DNA from: Flavobacteriaceae bacterium
GTDB taxonomy: Bacteria; Bacteroidota; Bacteroidia; Flavobacteriales; Flavobacteriaceae
Assembly: GCA_018402135.1 (NCBI GenBank)
Contig: JAGYJF010000005.1
Coordinates: 124,001 to 188,000 of the forward strand
DNA: 64,000 nt
Direction: 5' to 3'
The notes under the pieces were generated by a model. That model was not told the origin of the DNA. It made no database searches and worked only from the letters and a program-made list of their open reading frames with translations. Below, in pieces: positions 1 through 9,495 of this stretch (its first letter is position 1; each line of letters begins with the position of its first letter). A program made the position numbers and the translations under genes.

Positions 1-1
1 T

Positions 2-808
2 TTAGCAAAAATAGTTGTTGGTGAACTCAAGCACGAAGGTGACATAAAACTAGGGCATAACGTTCAAATCGGATATTTTGCACAAAACCAAGCAGAATAT
101 TTAGATGGTAATAAAACCGTTTTAGATACCATGATCGACGCTGCAAACGAAACCAATAGGAGTAGAGTGCGTGATATTCTTGGGTCGTTTTTATTCAGAG
201 GTGAAGAAGCTGAAAAGTTTGTAAAAGTATTGTCCGGTGGCGAACGCAATCGCTTGGCCTTAGCAAAGCTTATGTTGCAACCATTCAATGTTTTAATTAT
301 GGATGAGCCTACCAATCACCTTGATATTAAATCTAAAAATGTGTTAAAGGAAGCTTTAAAGCGCTATGAAGGCACTTTGGTTTTGGTGTCGCACGATAGA
401 GATTTTTTACAGGGACTTACCAACACCGTTTACGAGTTTAAAGACCAAAAAATAAGGCAGTATTTGGGGGACATCGATTTTTATCTCGAGCAGCGAAATC
501 TTCAAAATTTAAGAGAAGCCGAAAAACGTACTGTTGTTGCTGGTGCTGAAAAGCAAAGCAACAAACAGTCCTACGAAAGTCAGAAAAAAGTAAAAGCGCT
601 TAACAATAAGCTCAGTAATATTGAGGCTAAAATAAATCAGCTTGAAAAGGATATTAAGGTGATGGATGAAGAATTACTTGTGAATTATGACGCAGTATCT
701 TCCAAACCCAATTATTTTGAAAATTATCATAAAAAGAAAGAAGGTTTAACACAGTTAATGTCAGAATGGGAGACCATACAGTTTAGTCTTGATGAACTGT
801 CAGAATAA
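2..808 (+). CDS. ABC-F family ATPase, C-terminal part (cut by window edge)
   Basis: The reading frame is open from base 2, so the start and the first ATPase domain lie outside the window. What remains is the second nucleotide-binding domain: a Q-loop (GYFAQNQ), the signature LSGGERNRLALAKLML, Walker B with IMDEPTNHLD and the switch histidine in LVSHDRDF. The last ~80 residues are charged and helical, like the C-terminal coiled coil of Uup-type ABC-F proteins. ABC-F proteins have no membrane domain and act on the ribosome as translation factors or antibiotic-protection proteins. Which subfamily this belongs to cannot be told without the missing N-terminus and interdomain linker. Confidence 0.93.
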   Translation, partial: LAKIVVGELKHEGDIKLGHNVQIGYFAQNQAEYLDGNKTVLDTMIDAANETNRSRVRDILGSFLFRGEEAEKFVKVLSGGERNRLALAKLMLQPFNVLIMDEPTNHLDIKSKNVLKEALKRYEGTLVLVSHDRDFLQGLTNTVYEFKDQKIRQYLGDIDFYLEQRNLQNLREAEKRTVVAGAEKQSNKQSYESQKKVKALNNKLSNIEAKINQLEKDIKVMDEELLVNYDAVSSKPNYFENYHKKKEGLTQLMSEWETIQFSLDELSE

Positions 809-848
809 TCTTTATGTTTTTTTTAACTCCAAAAGTATCACAAAATGA

Positions 849-856
849 TAATTTTG
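849..856 (+). promoter_or_regulatory. Putative -7 promoter box for the RND efflux operon
   Basis: TAATTTTG matches the Bacteroidota -7 consensus TAnnTTTG and lies 23 bases before the adaptor ATG, giving a short leader. No convincing -33 TTG is seen at the expected spacing, so this is a sequence match only. Confidence 0.45.
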
Positions 857-878
857 CGGTCATCTCATATCCAACCTA

Positions 879-2006
879 ATGTTACTTAGAAAAATATTAC
901 TATCTATTCTTGGCATTGCCTTTATTATTGGGGCTGTTTTATTCGCCAAGTATTTAATTGCAAATAAAAACAAACCAAAACCACAATTTGAGAAAGTTGT
1001 AAAAACGGTTTTCACCGATACTGTTCAAAATGGTGATGTGCAAATTGTGATTCCTGCAAACGGAAATTTAGTAGCCAAAAGAAGACTTGAATTATTTGCT
1101 GAAGTACAAGGCCTATTTAAATTAGGCAGAAAGGAATTTAAACCTGGACAAATTTTTAATCAAGGTGAAACGCTCATTAGTATTGACGCAGATGAGTATT
1201 ATGCTTCCGTTCAAGCCTCAAAAAGTAATTTATATAACGATATTGCTGCTATTATGCCCGATTTAAGATTGGATTTTCCTGATGTGTATCAAAAATGGCA
1301 AAGCTACTTGAGTGGTTTTAATTTAGATAAAACCACTCCTAAACTTCCTGAAATGACCTCGGAAAAGGAAAATTATTTCATTACAGGTCGTGGTATCGTT
1401 ACCAGTTATTACAACGTAAAAAACCTCGAGCAGCGCTTGGTAAAATACCGAATAGTAGCACCATTCAAAGGTGTGTTAACAGAAGCCTTAGTAACCGAAG
1501 GCACTTTAATTAGAAGTGGTCAGAAATTAGGAGAATTTATAGATCCGACGGTTTACGAAATGCAAGTAGCAGTGTCTAAAACCTATGCCAATTTATTAGA
1601 AGTAGGTAAGGAAGTTAAATTAAACACTCTAGACAAAACCAAATCTTATTCGGGATTTGTGTCAAGAGTTAACGGTAGTATCGATGCAGCAACCCAAACC
1701 ATAACCGCATTTATTGAGGTTAAGCATTCAGATTTAAAGGAAGGCATGTATCTAGAAGCTAATTTAGACGCTAAAACGGAACCGAATGCCATAGAAATCC
1801 CAAGATCTTTACTATTAGAATCTAACGAAATATTCGTGATACGAGATAGTATACTCGACTTAATTCCTGTAAAACCCGTACATTTTTCCGAGACAACAGT
1901 GGTTTTAAAGGAGGTTGAGAATGGCACAATTATTCTTAAAAGACAAGTGCCAGGTGCGTATGCAGGAATGTTGGTTAAACCAGCTTTATCCAACCAAAAC
2001 AATTAA
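879..2006 (+). CDS. RND efflux periplasmic adaptor (HlyD/AcrA-type membrane fusion protein)
   Basis: This 375-residue protein begins with a basic n-region and one hydrophobic segment (about residues 3-26) that anchors it in the inner membrane. A lipoyl/barrel-sandwich half follows (NGNLVAKRRLELFAEVQG), then a helical hairpin, the second lipoyl half (YRIVAPFKGVLTEALVTEGTLIRSGQKLG) and a beta-barrel region. The adaptor bridges the inner-membrane pump and outer-membrane channel encoded directly downstream. The pump starts 3 bases after this stop, so the genes are surely co-transcribed. The substrate is unknown; the family handles drugs, detergents, metals or lipids. Confidence 0.92.
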   Translation: MLLRKILLSILGIAFIIGAVLFAKYLIANKNKPKPQFEKVVKTVFTDTVQNGDVQIVIPANGNLVAKRRLELFAEVQGLFKLGRKEFKPGQIFNQGETLISIDADEYYASVQASKSNLYNDIAAIMPDLRLDFPDVYQKWQSYLSGFNLDKTTPKLPEMTSEKENYFITGRGIVTSYYNVKNLEQRLVKYRIVAPFKGVLTEALVTEGTLIRSGQKLGEFIDPTVYEMQVAVSKTYANLLEVGKEVKLNTLDKTKSYSGFVSRVNGSIDAATQTITAFIEVKHSDLKEGMYLEANLDAKTEPNAIEIPRSLLLESNEIFVIRDSILDLIPVKPVHFSETTVVLKEVENGTIILKRQVPGAYAGMLVKPALSNQNN

Positions 2007-2009
2007 GCG

Positions 2010-5000
2010 ATGATGCGCAGTATAATTTCTTATTTTATACGATACCATGTAGCTGTAAATGTGGTCATTGGAGCATTTATTGTTTTTGGAATCATAGGAG
2101 CTTTGTCCTTGAAATCATCCTTTTTTCCTTTGGCAGATTCAAAAATAATCACCACCAATATTGTTTATCCAGGAGCGTCGCCACAAGAAATTGAGGAAGG
2201 CGTCGTCCTTCAAATAGAAGACAACTTGAAAGGCCTCCGCGGCATTGATCGGGTAACTTCAGTTTCTCGTGAAAATAGCGGCACTATAACCGTCGAAATT
2301 GCAAAGGGCGAAAACATCGACTTTATGCTGCTTGAGGTCAAGAATGCTGTAGATCGCGTACCGAGTTTTCCATTGGGAATGGAACCTTTAATTGTTGCAA
2401 AACAAGAAGAAATCAGGCAAACTATTAGTTTTGCGGTGAGTGGCGAAAATATTCCATTGGCAACCTTAAAGGCAATAGGAAGGCAAATTGAAAATGATTT
2501 ACGTGCCATCCAAGGTATCTCACAAATAGCAATCTCTGGATATCCCGAAGAAGAAATAGAAATAGCCGTTAACGAAAATGTGCTTTTAGCATACAATCTT
2601 ACCTTTACCGATGTGGCTAATGCCGTGACAGAATCTAACATTCTAGTCACCGGAGGTAATGTTAAAACCAATGCAGAAGAATATTTAATTAGAGCTAATA
2701 ATCGCTCTTACTACGGCGATGCGCTTTCTAATGTAGTTATTAAAGCCACACCCGAAGGAAAAACGGTTCGTCTTAAAGACGTTGCGATTATTAGAGATCG
2801 CTTTGCCGAAACGCCCAACGTCACCTATTTCAATAAAAATTTATCGATTGATATTACCGTCACTAGTACCAATAACGAAGATTTGATTTCTTCTGCGGAC
2901 AAGGTAAAAAACTATATAGATGAATTTAATCAGAAGAACAACAACGTAAGATTGGATGTGGTACGCGATTTATCGATTACCCTAAACCAACGAACCAAAT
3001 TACTGACCGAAAATGCCATCGCTGGGATGATTTTGGTGCTGTTATTCCTGTCTTTATTTCTCAATACCCGACTGGCTTTTTGGGTTGCCTTTGGCTTGCC
3101 AATTTCGTTCCTTGGTATGTTTATGTTTGCAGGCCAGTTTGATGTTACCATAAATGTCTTATCTCTTTTTGGGATGATTATTGTAATCGGTATTTTGGTG
3201 GATGATGGAATTGTAATTGCTGAAAATATTTACCAACATTACGAAGACGGAAAAACACCAGTTCAGGCAGCGATTGACGGCGTCATGGAGGTAATACCGC
3301 CGGTGGTTTCGGCAATTGTAACGACTGTTTTGGCCTTTTCAACTTTTTTATTTTTGGAAAGCAGAATTGGTGAGTTTTTTGGGGAGGTTTCGGTTATTGT
3401 TATACTTACCTTGGTTATATCTTTAATTGAAGCCCTAATTATTCTGCCTGCGCATTTGGCCCATTCTAAAGCTTTGAGAATTCAAGAACAGAAAAAAGAT
3501 ACTTCAAAATTCCAACAGTTTTTTGCTGGAATGAGAAACATCAATAAATATGGCGATAAATTTATGGTGTTCCTACGCGACAAATTATACACACCGGTTT
3601 TAGACAAAATTTTAAAATATAAGTTGCTTTCGGTAGGTATTTTTGTTGGCTTACTTGTTTTGTCTTTCGGATTTATTGGCGGTGGTATTATTGGGGTGAC
3701 TATTTTTCCTCGTATTGCAAGTGACCAAGTAACGGTAACCTTGGAAATGCCAAACGGAACGAACGAAAGAATTACGGACTCTATCATTTCAATGATTGAA
3801 GAGAAATCGGAAATTGTCAATCGGGAATTCACTGAAAAACATTTAAAAGGTACTGGTGAACAATTGTTTGAAAACACTATTAGAAGTTTAAGTAGCTCTT
3901 CAAGCGCTTCGTTGCGAATAAACATGCTACCAGGAGAAGAAAGGCCAGATGTAATAGATGCCAAATCAGTTGAAAATAGATTGCGTGATATTGTAGGTCC
4001 AATAACCGGTGTTGAACGCCTAACTTTCGATTCTGGAGGAAATTTTGGAGGAAGCCCAGTATCGGTTTCGTTATTAAGTAACAATATTGACGAATTAAAA
4101 GCGGCCAAAGCTGAACTTAAAGAAGTCATGCAGAGCAATCCTATGTTGAAAGATGTTCAAGATAACGATCCAGCTGGCATTAAAGAAATCAGGATCAAGT
4201 TAAAGGATAATGCGTATTTACTTGGTTTAGATTTAAGAACGGTTATGAATCAAGTAAGAGCTGGATTCTTTGGGCAGCAGGCACAGCGATTTCAACGTGG
4301 TCAGGATGAAATTAGAGTATGGGTGCGTTACGATAGAAGCAATCGCGGATCTATCAATGATTTAGACGATATGCGAATTGTAGCTCCAGACGGCAGCAGA
4401 ATTGCCCTCAGGGATATCGCCGAGTATTCTATTGAAAGAGGCGATGTGGCGATTAACCATTTAGATGGGCAACGCGAGATTCAAATTTCTTCCGATTTAA
4501 AAGACCCCAATGCAAGTAATACCGATATTTTAAACGATATAAGAGATAATATCATACCAGAATTACAGTCGCGCTATCCTACTATTTCGGCCTCCTTCGA
4601 GGGACAAAATCGGGAAGCGACTAAACTAAACCGCTCTTTAAAAAGTGCTGGTGGTGTTATTTTAATTCTTATTTATGTCACCATAGCCTTTACCTTCCGC
4701 AGTTACAGTCAGCCGTTATTACTGTTGATATTAATACCCTTTAGTTTAACGGCCGTTTCACTAGGTCATTATATTTTTGGATTTCCTTTAAATGTATTGT
4801 CACTTCTCGGTATCATTGCCTTAATCGGAATTATGGTAAACGACGGTTTGGTTTTGATTAGCAAATTCAACACCAACCTTAAAGCTGGTTTAACCTTTGA
4901 TGATGCCTTAAGGCACGCAGGTAGATCAAGGTTTAGAGCTATCTTTTTAACCTCTTTAACTACTGTGGCTGGTTTGGCACCCTTACTGTTAGAGAAAAGT

Positions 5001-5210
5001 CGTCAAGCACAATTTTTAAAACCAATGGCCATTTCAATTTCCTTTGGAATCGCTTATGCAACGATTTTAACACTATTGGCACTACCATTGTTGTTATCCA
5101 TAAGCAATGACTTTAAAACCTCACTTAAATGGTTGTATTCAGGTAAAAAAATATCGAAAGAAGAAGTAGAACGCGCCATAATTGAGCAACATGAAGAAGC
5201 AGAGTTTTAG
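2010..5210 (+). CDS. RND-family efflux pump, inner-membrane permease (HAE1-like)
   Basis: At 1066 residues the length is typical of AcrB-type pumps. It has an N-terminal membrane helix (YHVAVNVVIGAFIVFGIIGAL), a large periplasmic loop, a membrane block with the proton-relay acidic pair (D398-D399 in GILVDDGIVIAENI), a second periplasmic loop, and a second membrane block containing IMVNDGLVLISKF. At that last motif AcrB has a lysine (K940); here it is N944-D945, as in many non-enterobacterial RND pumps, so the proton relay is not identical to AcrB. The stop overlaps the start region of the channel gene. The pump is driven by the proton gradient and works with the adjacent adaptor and TolC-like protein. 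Confidence 0.95.
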   Translation: MMRSIISYFIRYHVAVNVVIGAFIVFGIIGALSLKSSFFPLADSKIITTNIVYPGASPQEIEEGVVLQIEDNLKGLRGIDRVTSVSRENSGTITVEIAKGENIDFMLLEVKNAVDRVPSFPLGMEPLIVAKQEEIRQTISFAVSGENIPLATLKAIGRQIENDLRAIQGISQIAISGYPEEEIEIAVNENVLLAYNLTFTDVANAVTESNILVTGGNVKTNAEEYLIRANNRSYYGDALSNVVIKATPEGKTVRLKDVAIIRDRFAETPNVTYFNKNLSIDITVTSTNNEDLISSADKVKNYIDEFNQKNNNVRLDVVRDLSITLNQRTKLLTENAIAGMILVLLFLSLFLNTRLAFWVAFGLPISFLGMFMFAGQFDVTINVLSLFGMIIVIGILVDDGIVIAENIYQHYEDGKTPVQAAIDGVMEVIPPVVSAIVTTVLAFSTFLFLESRIGEFFGEVSVIVILTLVISLIEALIILPAHLAHSKALRIQEQKKDTSKFQQFFAGMRNINKYGDKFMVFLRDKLYTPVLDKILKYKLLSVGIFVGLLVLSFGFIGGGIIGVTIFPRIASDQVTVTLEMPNGTNERITDSIISMIEEKSEIVNREFTEKHLKGTGEQLFENTIRSLSSSSSASLRINMLPGEERPDVIDAKSVENRLRDIVGPITGVERLTFDSGGNFGGSPVSVSLLSNNIDELKAAKAELKEVMQSNPMLKDVQDNDPAGIKEIRIKLKDNAYLLGLDLRTVMNQVRAGFFGQQAQRFQRGQDEIRVWVRYDRSNRGSINDLDDMRIVAPDGSRIALRDIAEYSIERGDVAINHLDGQREIQISSDLKDPNASNTDILNDIRDNIIPELQSRYPTISASFEGQNREATKLNRSLKSAGGVILILIYVTIAFTFRSYSQPLLLLILIPFSLTAVSLGHYIFGFPLNVLSLLGIIALIGIMVNDGLVLISKFNTNLKAGLTFDDALRHAGRSRFRAIFLTSLTTVAGLAPLLLEKSRQAQFLKPMAISISFGIAYATILTLLALPLLLSISNDFKTSLKWLYSGKKISKEEVERAIIEQHEEAEF

Positions 5211-6522
5211 AGTAGTTCAGATTTTTGTTGGGTTGGTTTTTACAACCTTAACGCAAGCTCAAAATGTAGTAACTACCAATGAGGCTATAAGTTTGGCACT
5301 GAGTAATAATTACGGTATTAAAATAGCCAATAATATTGTTGAAGAAGCTGAAAATAATGCCAAGATATTAAACTCTGGGTATTTACCATCTGTAACTGGG
5401 ATTGCTGGAGCAACCTATAATAAAGATAGTGGTAGGACTGAATTCAACAACGATGACTTAGAACCTAGAATTATAAGCGGCGCTGAAAGTTCTCGTTACA
5501 ATGCAAGTTTAAATCTTAACTACACTATTTTTGATGGACTAGGTAGGTTCTACAATTATAAGACTTTAAAAGAAACTTATAATGTAACAGAAGTACAAGC
5601 ACGCGAAACCATTGAAAATACCATCGTTCAGTTATTGACTGTTTATTATGATGTAGCGAGACGGTCGGAAAATTTCGGGTCGCTTCAGACGACCTTAGAT
5701 ATTTCAAAAGACCGTTTAACAAGAGTCAGTTATCAGTTTGACTACGGTCAAAATACAAAACTAGATATCTTAAATGCGGAAGTTGATGTGAATAACGATA
5801 GTATTAACTTGATTAATATGAGGCAAAGTCTGGTGAATGCCAAACGCGATTTAAATTTTGTTACAGGCAATGCCATTCCTAATCTATTTGAAGTAGATAC
5901 TGATATTGATTTCTTATTATCACTCAACAAAAATGAATTGATGGAAAAGCTAAAGGAAAATAATGTATCCTTAATTCAGGTTGAAAAAAATATTCAAATT
6001 AATGAATTTACAATTAAAGCCAATAAATCAGGTTACTTACCGAGTATTGGATTAACTGGAACCTATGGTTGGAATGAAAGTAACAATAACCAAGCAAATA
6101 TTGTTGGGTTTACAACAAATTCTGGTGTTTCAGCTGGGGTCAATTTAACTTGGAATTTATTTGATGGCGGTGGTACCATAACAAGGGTTAAAAACGCACA
6201 AATTGCATTAGAGAATCAAAAACTTCAGAAAGAGCAATTGATATTAAGTGTGGTCCGTGATTTTGAAAATGCTTGGGATGACTATCAGAATAAGCTTACC
6301 ATATTTCGAGTGCAACAAGATAATATTCGTACAGCTAATAATAATTTTCAACGCACCGAAGAGCAGTTTAAATTAGGGCAAGTGACTTCAATAGAATTCA
6401 GGCAAGCGCAGTTAAATTTACTCTCAGCAGAGCTCAATACCAATCAGGCGAAATACGATGCTAAATTGGCCGAGATTGTAGTGCTTCAACTTAGTGGTGA
6501 ATTGCTTAATTCGGCTTTTTAA
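5191..6522 (+). CDS. TolC-family outer-membrane efflux channel
   Basis: The product is about 443 residues and opens with a signal peptide (MKKQSFRVVQIFVGLVFTTLTQAQ). I chose the ATG at 5191, which overlaps the pump gene by 20 bases; an in-frame TTG at 5182 is less likely because it only adds three residues before the charged n-region. The mature part has two tandem OEP repeats, each with long helices and strand regions (NLNYTIFDGLGRF and NLTWNLFDGGGTITRV), the pattern of the trimeric TolC channel-tunnel. It completes the tripartite efflux system begun at 879. Confidence 0.93.
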   Translation: MKKQSFRVVQIFVGLVFTTLTQAQNVVTTNEAISLALSNNYGIKIANNIVEEAENNAKILNSGYLPSVTGIAGATYNKDSGRTEFNNDDLEPRIISGAESSRYNASLNLNYTIFDGLGRFYNYKTLKETYNVTEVQARETIENTIVQLLTVYYDVARRSENFGSLQTTLDISKDRLTRVSYQFDYGQNTKLDILNAEVDVNNDSINLINMRQSLVNAKRDLNFVTGNAIPNLFEVDTDIDFLLSLNKNELMEKLKENNVSLIQVEKNIQINEFTIKANKSGYLPSIGLTGTYGWNESNNNQANIVGFTTNSGVSAGVNLTWNLFDGGGTITRVKNAQIALENQKLQKEQLILSVVRDFENAWDDYQNKLTIFRVQQDNIRTANNNFQRTEEQFKLGQVTSIEFRQAQLNLLSAELNTNQAKYDAKLAEIVVLQLSGELLNSAF

Positions 6523-6532
6523 AAGTACTAAA

Positions 6533-6715
6533 ATGGAAGAATATTTTTTTGAATGTCCATACTGTTGGGAACAGATTTCGATGTTAATGGATACTTCTAT
6601 TTTACAACAAGAATATATTGAAGATTGTGAAGTTTGTTGTAATCCAATTCAAATAAGAGTTGGTATTGATGAAGGCGAAATTAGCCAGTTTGAAGCCATT
6701 AGTATAGAGCAATAG
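6533..6715 (+). CDS. CPxC-motif small cysteine-rich protein
   Basis: This 60-residue protein has two cysteine pairs, CPYCWE near the N-terminus and CEVCCNP in the middle, and resembles the CPXCG cysteine-rich family (PF14255-like), presumed to bind zinc or an iron-sulfur cofactor. The ATG at 6533 lies 10 bases after the channel stop; an upstream GTG in the same frame would overlap that gene and add a residue run unlike the family. No function is established for the family. It may be the last gene of the efflux operon. Confidence 0.8.
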   Translation: MEEYFFECPYCWEQISMLMDTSILQQEYIEDCEVCCNPIQIRVGIDEGEISQFEAISIEQ

Positions 6716-6716
6716 A

Positions 6717-6773
6717 TGTATTTGGTCGAAAACAAGCCTAAAATTGTTAACGAAACATGTATTTCGTCGAAAA
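6717..6773 (+). repeat. Two 16-bp direct repeats upstream of the LRR gene
   Basis: TGTATTTSGTCGAAAA occurs at 6717-6732 and 6758-6773 with one mismatch; starts are 41 bases apart, about four helical turns. They occupy the intergenic region before the gene at 6842. Paired direct repeats of this kind often bind a dimeric regulator, but no regulator is identified. Confidence 0.55.
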
Positions 6774-6841
6774 AAATTGTCATTTTAGCGATTTGAGTTT
6801 ATATTCGTTGTGTTAATGAGCCCTTACTCAAATCTGCTATT

Positions 6842-7675
6842 ATGAAAACCATACAATTATTTCTATTAGGATGTCTGCTAAGTTTCCCAGCTTTGGCCGA
6901 TGTTGCACCCAATCAAAAACAAGCTTTATTTGATTTATATCAAGCTACAAACGGTTCATCATGGAATCATACTTGGGATCTCAATGCCGCTGTTTCTACT
7001 TGGCATGGTATAACGATTCAAGACGATAAGGTTATTGCACTCGAATTAAGTTTCAATAATTTAAATGGCGAATTGCCACAATCACTTGGTGATTTAGAGG
7101 ATCTGGTTAAATTAGATCTGGCTTTTAATTCAATAGAAGGAGATTTACCTGAATCTTTTTATGCCCTGACAAAAATTGAAGTGGTAAAATTATTCTCAAA
7201 TAAATTATCTGGTGAAATTTCTGCCAACATAGAAAATTTAACGCAGCTAAGGCATTTAGAATTATTCAATAATAATTTTTCAGGAAATATTCCTGCAAAC
7301 ATAGGAAAACTTGTTAGCTTAGAAACTTTACTTTTAAGCAGTAATAAATTTATAGGAAAGTTACCTAGCACCATTGGCGACCTAACCGCATTAGAAGTAT
7401 TAAGTGTTTTTGACAATAATTTATTTGGCAAGGTCCCAAGTACTATTGGTAAGTTGGCAAATCTTGAAGAACTGGTATTAGCAAATAATGCATTTTACGG
7501 CGATTTACCAGGAGAGCTGGCCATGTGTACCAATTTAAAAACGTTAATGATTGGCAATAATGGATTTAAAGGCGAATTTGCCAATTTCCAAGAACGCTTT
7601 CCGAATATGATTATGTTTGAGTTTGAAAACTCAAATTCAAAAGGAACCATAGCAACTTTAGATACAGAAGATTAG
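6842..7675 (+). CDS. Secreted leucine-rich-repeat protein (plant-type repeats)
   Basis: The 277-residue product starts with a signal peptide (MKTIQLFLLGCLLSFPALA). Next comes a segment resembling the LRR N-terminal cap (QALFDLYQATNGSSWNHTWDL). About eight tandem repeats of roughly 24 residues follow, with the plant-type consensus LxxLxLxxNxLxGxLPxxIGxL, for example LVSLETLLLSSNKFIGKLPSTIG. Such repeats form a solenoid for protein or glycan binding. There is no obvious type IX secretion C-terminal domain, so it is probably periplasmic or exported by another route. Binding partner unknown. A strong terminator follows. Confidence 0.85.
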   Translation: MKTIQLFLLGCLLSFPALADVAPNQKQALFDLYQATNGSSWNHTWDLNAAVSTWHGITIQDDKVIALELSFNNLNGELPQSLGDLEDLVKLDLAFNSIEGDLPESFYALTKIEVVKLFSNKLSGEISANIENLTQLRHLELFNNNFSGNIPANIGKLVSLETLLLSSNKFIGKLPSTIGDLTALEVLSVFDNNLFGKVPSTIGKLANLEELVLANNAFYGDLPGELAMCTNLKTLMIGNNGFKGEFANFQERFPNMIMFEFENSNSKGTIATLDTED

Positions 7676-7700
7676 ATTACAGATTTTTTAAGTTAGAATG

Positions 7701-7741
7701 TAACTCCCAATAATAGCTCTTATTATTGGGAGTTATTTTTT
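7701..7741 (+). terminator. Intrinsic terminator after the LRR gene
   Basis: A perfect 15-bp stem (7701-7715 with 7721-7735) closes on the 5-base loop GCTCT and is followed by a run of T. It isolates the LRR gene from the tRNA region. Confidence 0.88.
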
Positions 7742-7747
7742 AGAATA

Positions 7748-7778
7748 TTTTGTAATTCAAAAAATCGTAGTATCTTTG
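7748..7778 (+). promoter_or_regulatory. Promoter of the initiator tRNA transcript
   Basis: TTTTG (7748-7752) and TATCTTTG (7771-7778) match the Bacteroidota -33 and -7 boxes with 18 bases between. Transcription would start near 7784, just before the decayed tRNA copy, so the primary transcript should contain that copy and then the intact tRNA. Confidence 0.7.
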
Positions 7779-7786
7779 CACTCCAG

Positions 7787-7872
7787 TATCGCGAGATAGA
7801 TTGTCCCGATAGATACCGGGAGTAGCTCGTCGGGCTCATATTCGCCTCTGGCGGACACAGGTTGAAATAAAG
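7787..7872 (+). pseudogene. Decayed partial copy of the initiator tRNA with palindromic insertions
   Basis: TATCGCGAGATAGA at 7787 matches the 5' end of the intact tRNA downstream with one change. Then 19 bases covering the D-stem, anticodon arm and anticodon (7822-7840) are identical to 7906-7924. Between these blocks the D-loop is replaced by a palindrome (TCCCGATAGATACCGGGA), and the 3' half of the anticodon arm by another (TTCGCCTCTGGCGGA). A T-arm remnant (CACAGGTTGAA) follows. It cannot fold as a tRNA. Confidence 0.75.
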
Positions 7873-7887
7873 ATATTAAATATATAT

Positions 7888-7960
<73 letters not shown>

Positions 7961-7965
7961 CTAGG

Positions 7966-7998
7966 AAAAAGAGAACTAATTTCATGGTTCTCTTTTTT
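7966..7998 (+). terminator. Intrinsic terminator after tRNA-fMet
   Basis: AAAAAGAGAAC (7966-7976) pairs with GTTCTCTTTTT (7987-7997) across a 10-base loop, ending in a T-run. It starts 6 bases after the tRNA 3' end. Confidence 0.82.
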
Positions 7999-8304
7999 GG
8001 TTTTAACTAGTTAGGTTATGGATGATCATTAATTTTTGATAATTCTTACGGTAAACTCGAACTAATCGCTCAAAAAATAGATATGATTAAATATTAAATA
8101 GCACATAATCAATTTCTAGATCACCGCTAGCTTACGGACATTCATTTGGAATATTCTATCCATGACTTTTTTGCTAATTTAGCCGCCTATTGATTTAATT
8201 AAATATAGTATTGACCGATGCATATACAATTAAGGTTGTTGATGCGCGAAAAAACAATAAAATTTAAAAAAAAATAAACCAAGTATTATTTAAAACTTCA
8301 TCAA
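7999..8304. other. Non-coding stretch between tRNA-fMet and the next operon
   Basis: About 306 bases, very AT-rich near the right end. I see no open frame of note, no RNA gene and no good -7/-33 pair. The promoter for the gene at 8305 presumably lies here but I cannot point to it. Confidence 0.5.
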
Positions 8305-9495
8305 ATGAAAAGAAATTACCATCTAGTTTTCGCTTGCATCGTGATATCACTCTCTAGTCATGCTCAGCGTGCATTTTCTGAGACAATTAGTTACTTTAAT
8401 ATTAGAACTCCCAACAATCCCTTGGAGGAATCTATCAAAAATTACAAAGTAATTGTAGAAACACCCTACACGCTTACCATAGAAGAGCTTAACGCGCAGT
8501 CTTTAATAGAGTTTGAAAATGAAAAAGCAAACTATACTCAAATTATTATTGATAGTAAAGCAGAATTTCAAGAACGCTTAGCAGGCCATGATCAAGAAGT
8601 CGCAAAAGCAGAAGCGCGCTACGATAAAGAAATGAAGGACTTTAAAGATTTATCGCTATTAGAGCGATTGGCATTGACTGAACAAGGTAAACAGCCTCAA
8701 CTTAAAGTGCCTACAAAACCAATATATGTAGAACCCAGGGAACCTGTTTATATTCAGCCAAATTTGGATGACCACCTTATTTTTGACAATCAAGTATTAG
8801 CAGATAACGTTGAATTAATTGGATATGAAAAAGGAAGTGATTTATTGATAGTTATTAATATTACTAAAATGGCTTTTCAAGATAATGGTGGACAAACATT
8901 TTATATGCAACCAACTAACTTTAAAGTTATGAAAGGTGCCACAGTTATTGATGAGAAAAATTTTGACGATGAGTTTCAGTTTTTAACATCTTCCGGGAGT
9001 AATACGATTAATTTGGAACGTTATGAAAAAAATAATGTCAAAAAAATCATGCAAAATATTGAGAATTATATTAATGAAGAATTTGGTTTTATTCCAGTCG
9101 CATCCTCTGTAACGATAGAGTTTCCAAAAAATAATAAACGAGAATATGATATTTTAGAAAATGCTAAAATAAAAGCAATATCTGCTTACAGAAAAATGAA
9201 AAAAGATGCGTCTGGAGATACAAGAATACGCGCTATCTCAGAACTTAACGAAGTAAGAGATATTTGGAAATCTGAATTAACAAAAATAAATTACAAAGAC
9301 ACAAAAGCCCTAATGAACAATAAGGTAGCAGTCATGATTTTTTATAATTTGTTGCAAGTAGACATTAGTTTAAAAGATAAAGCTAAAGCCGAAGAAACAT
9401 TAGCTTTACTCCAAAATCATCGTATTGACTTAAATTTAAATTACGATGAAAAAAATGCATTTACAAAACTTGAAGAACAAATTTATAAATTATAA
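8305..9495 (+). CDS. Secreted protein of unknown function (first of a pair)
   Basis: I do not recognise a family. The 396-residue product has a signal peptide (MKRNYHLVFACIVISLSSHAQ). A long charged, probably helical stretch (about residues 60-125) follows. Then comes a short proline-rich linker (KVPTKPIYVEPREPVYIQP), a likely beta domain, and a C-terminal helical region (about 290-396) rich in Lys and Asp that looks TPR-like. Its stop overlaps the ATG of the next gene by one base (TAATG), implying translational coupling and a shared role. No lipobox or sorting domain is visible. Confidence 0.8.
   Translation: MKRNYHLVFACIVISLSSHAQRAFSETISYFNIRTPNNPLEESIKNYKVIVETPYTLTIEELNAQSLIEFENEKANYTQIIIDSKAEFQERLAGHDQEVAKAEARYDKEMKDFKDLSLLERLALTEQGKQPQLKVPTKPIYVEPREPVYIQPNLDDHLIFDNQVLADNVELIGYEKGSDLLIVINITKMAFQDNGGQTFYMQPTNFKVMKGATVIDEKNFDDEFQFLTSSGSNTINLERYEKNNVKKIMQNIENYINEEFGFIPVASSVTIEFPKNNKREYDILENAKIKAISAYRKMKKDASGDTRIRAISELNEVRDIWKSELTKINYKDTKALMNNKVAVMIFYNLLQVDISLKDKAKAEETLALLQNHRIDLNLNYDEKNAFTKLEEQIYKL

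Noticed and set aside
879..6522. RND operon as a specific antibiotic or metal resistance island.
   Set aside because: No regulator or substrate-specific residues point to one; generic efflux is all the sequence supports.
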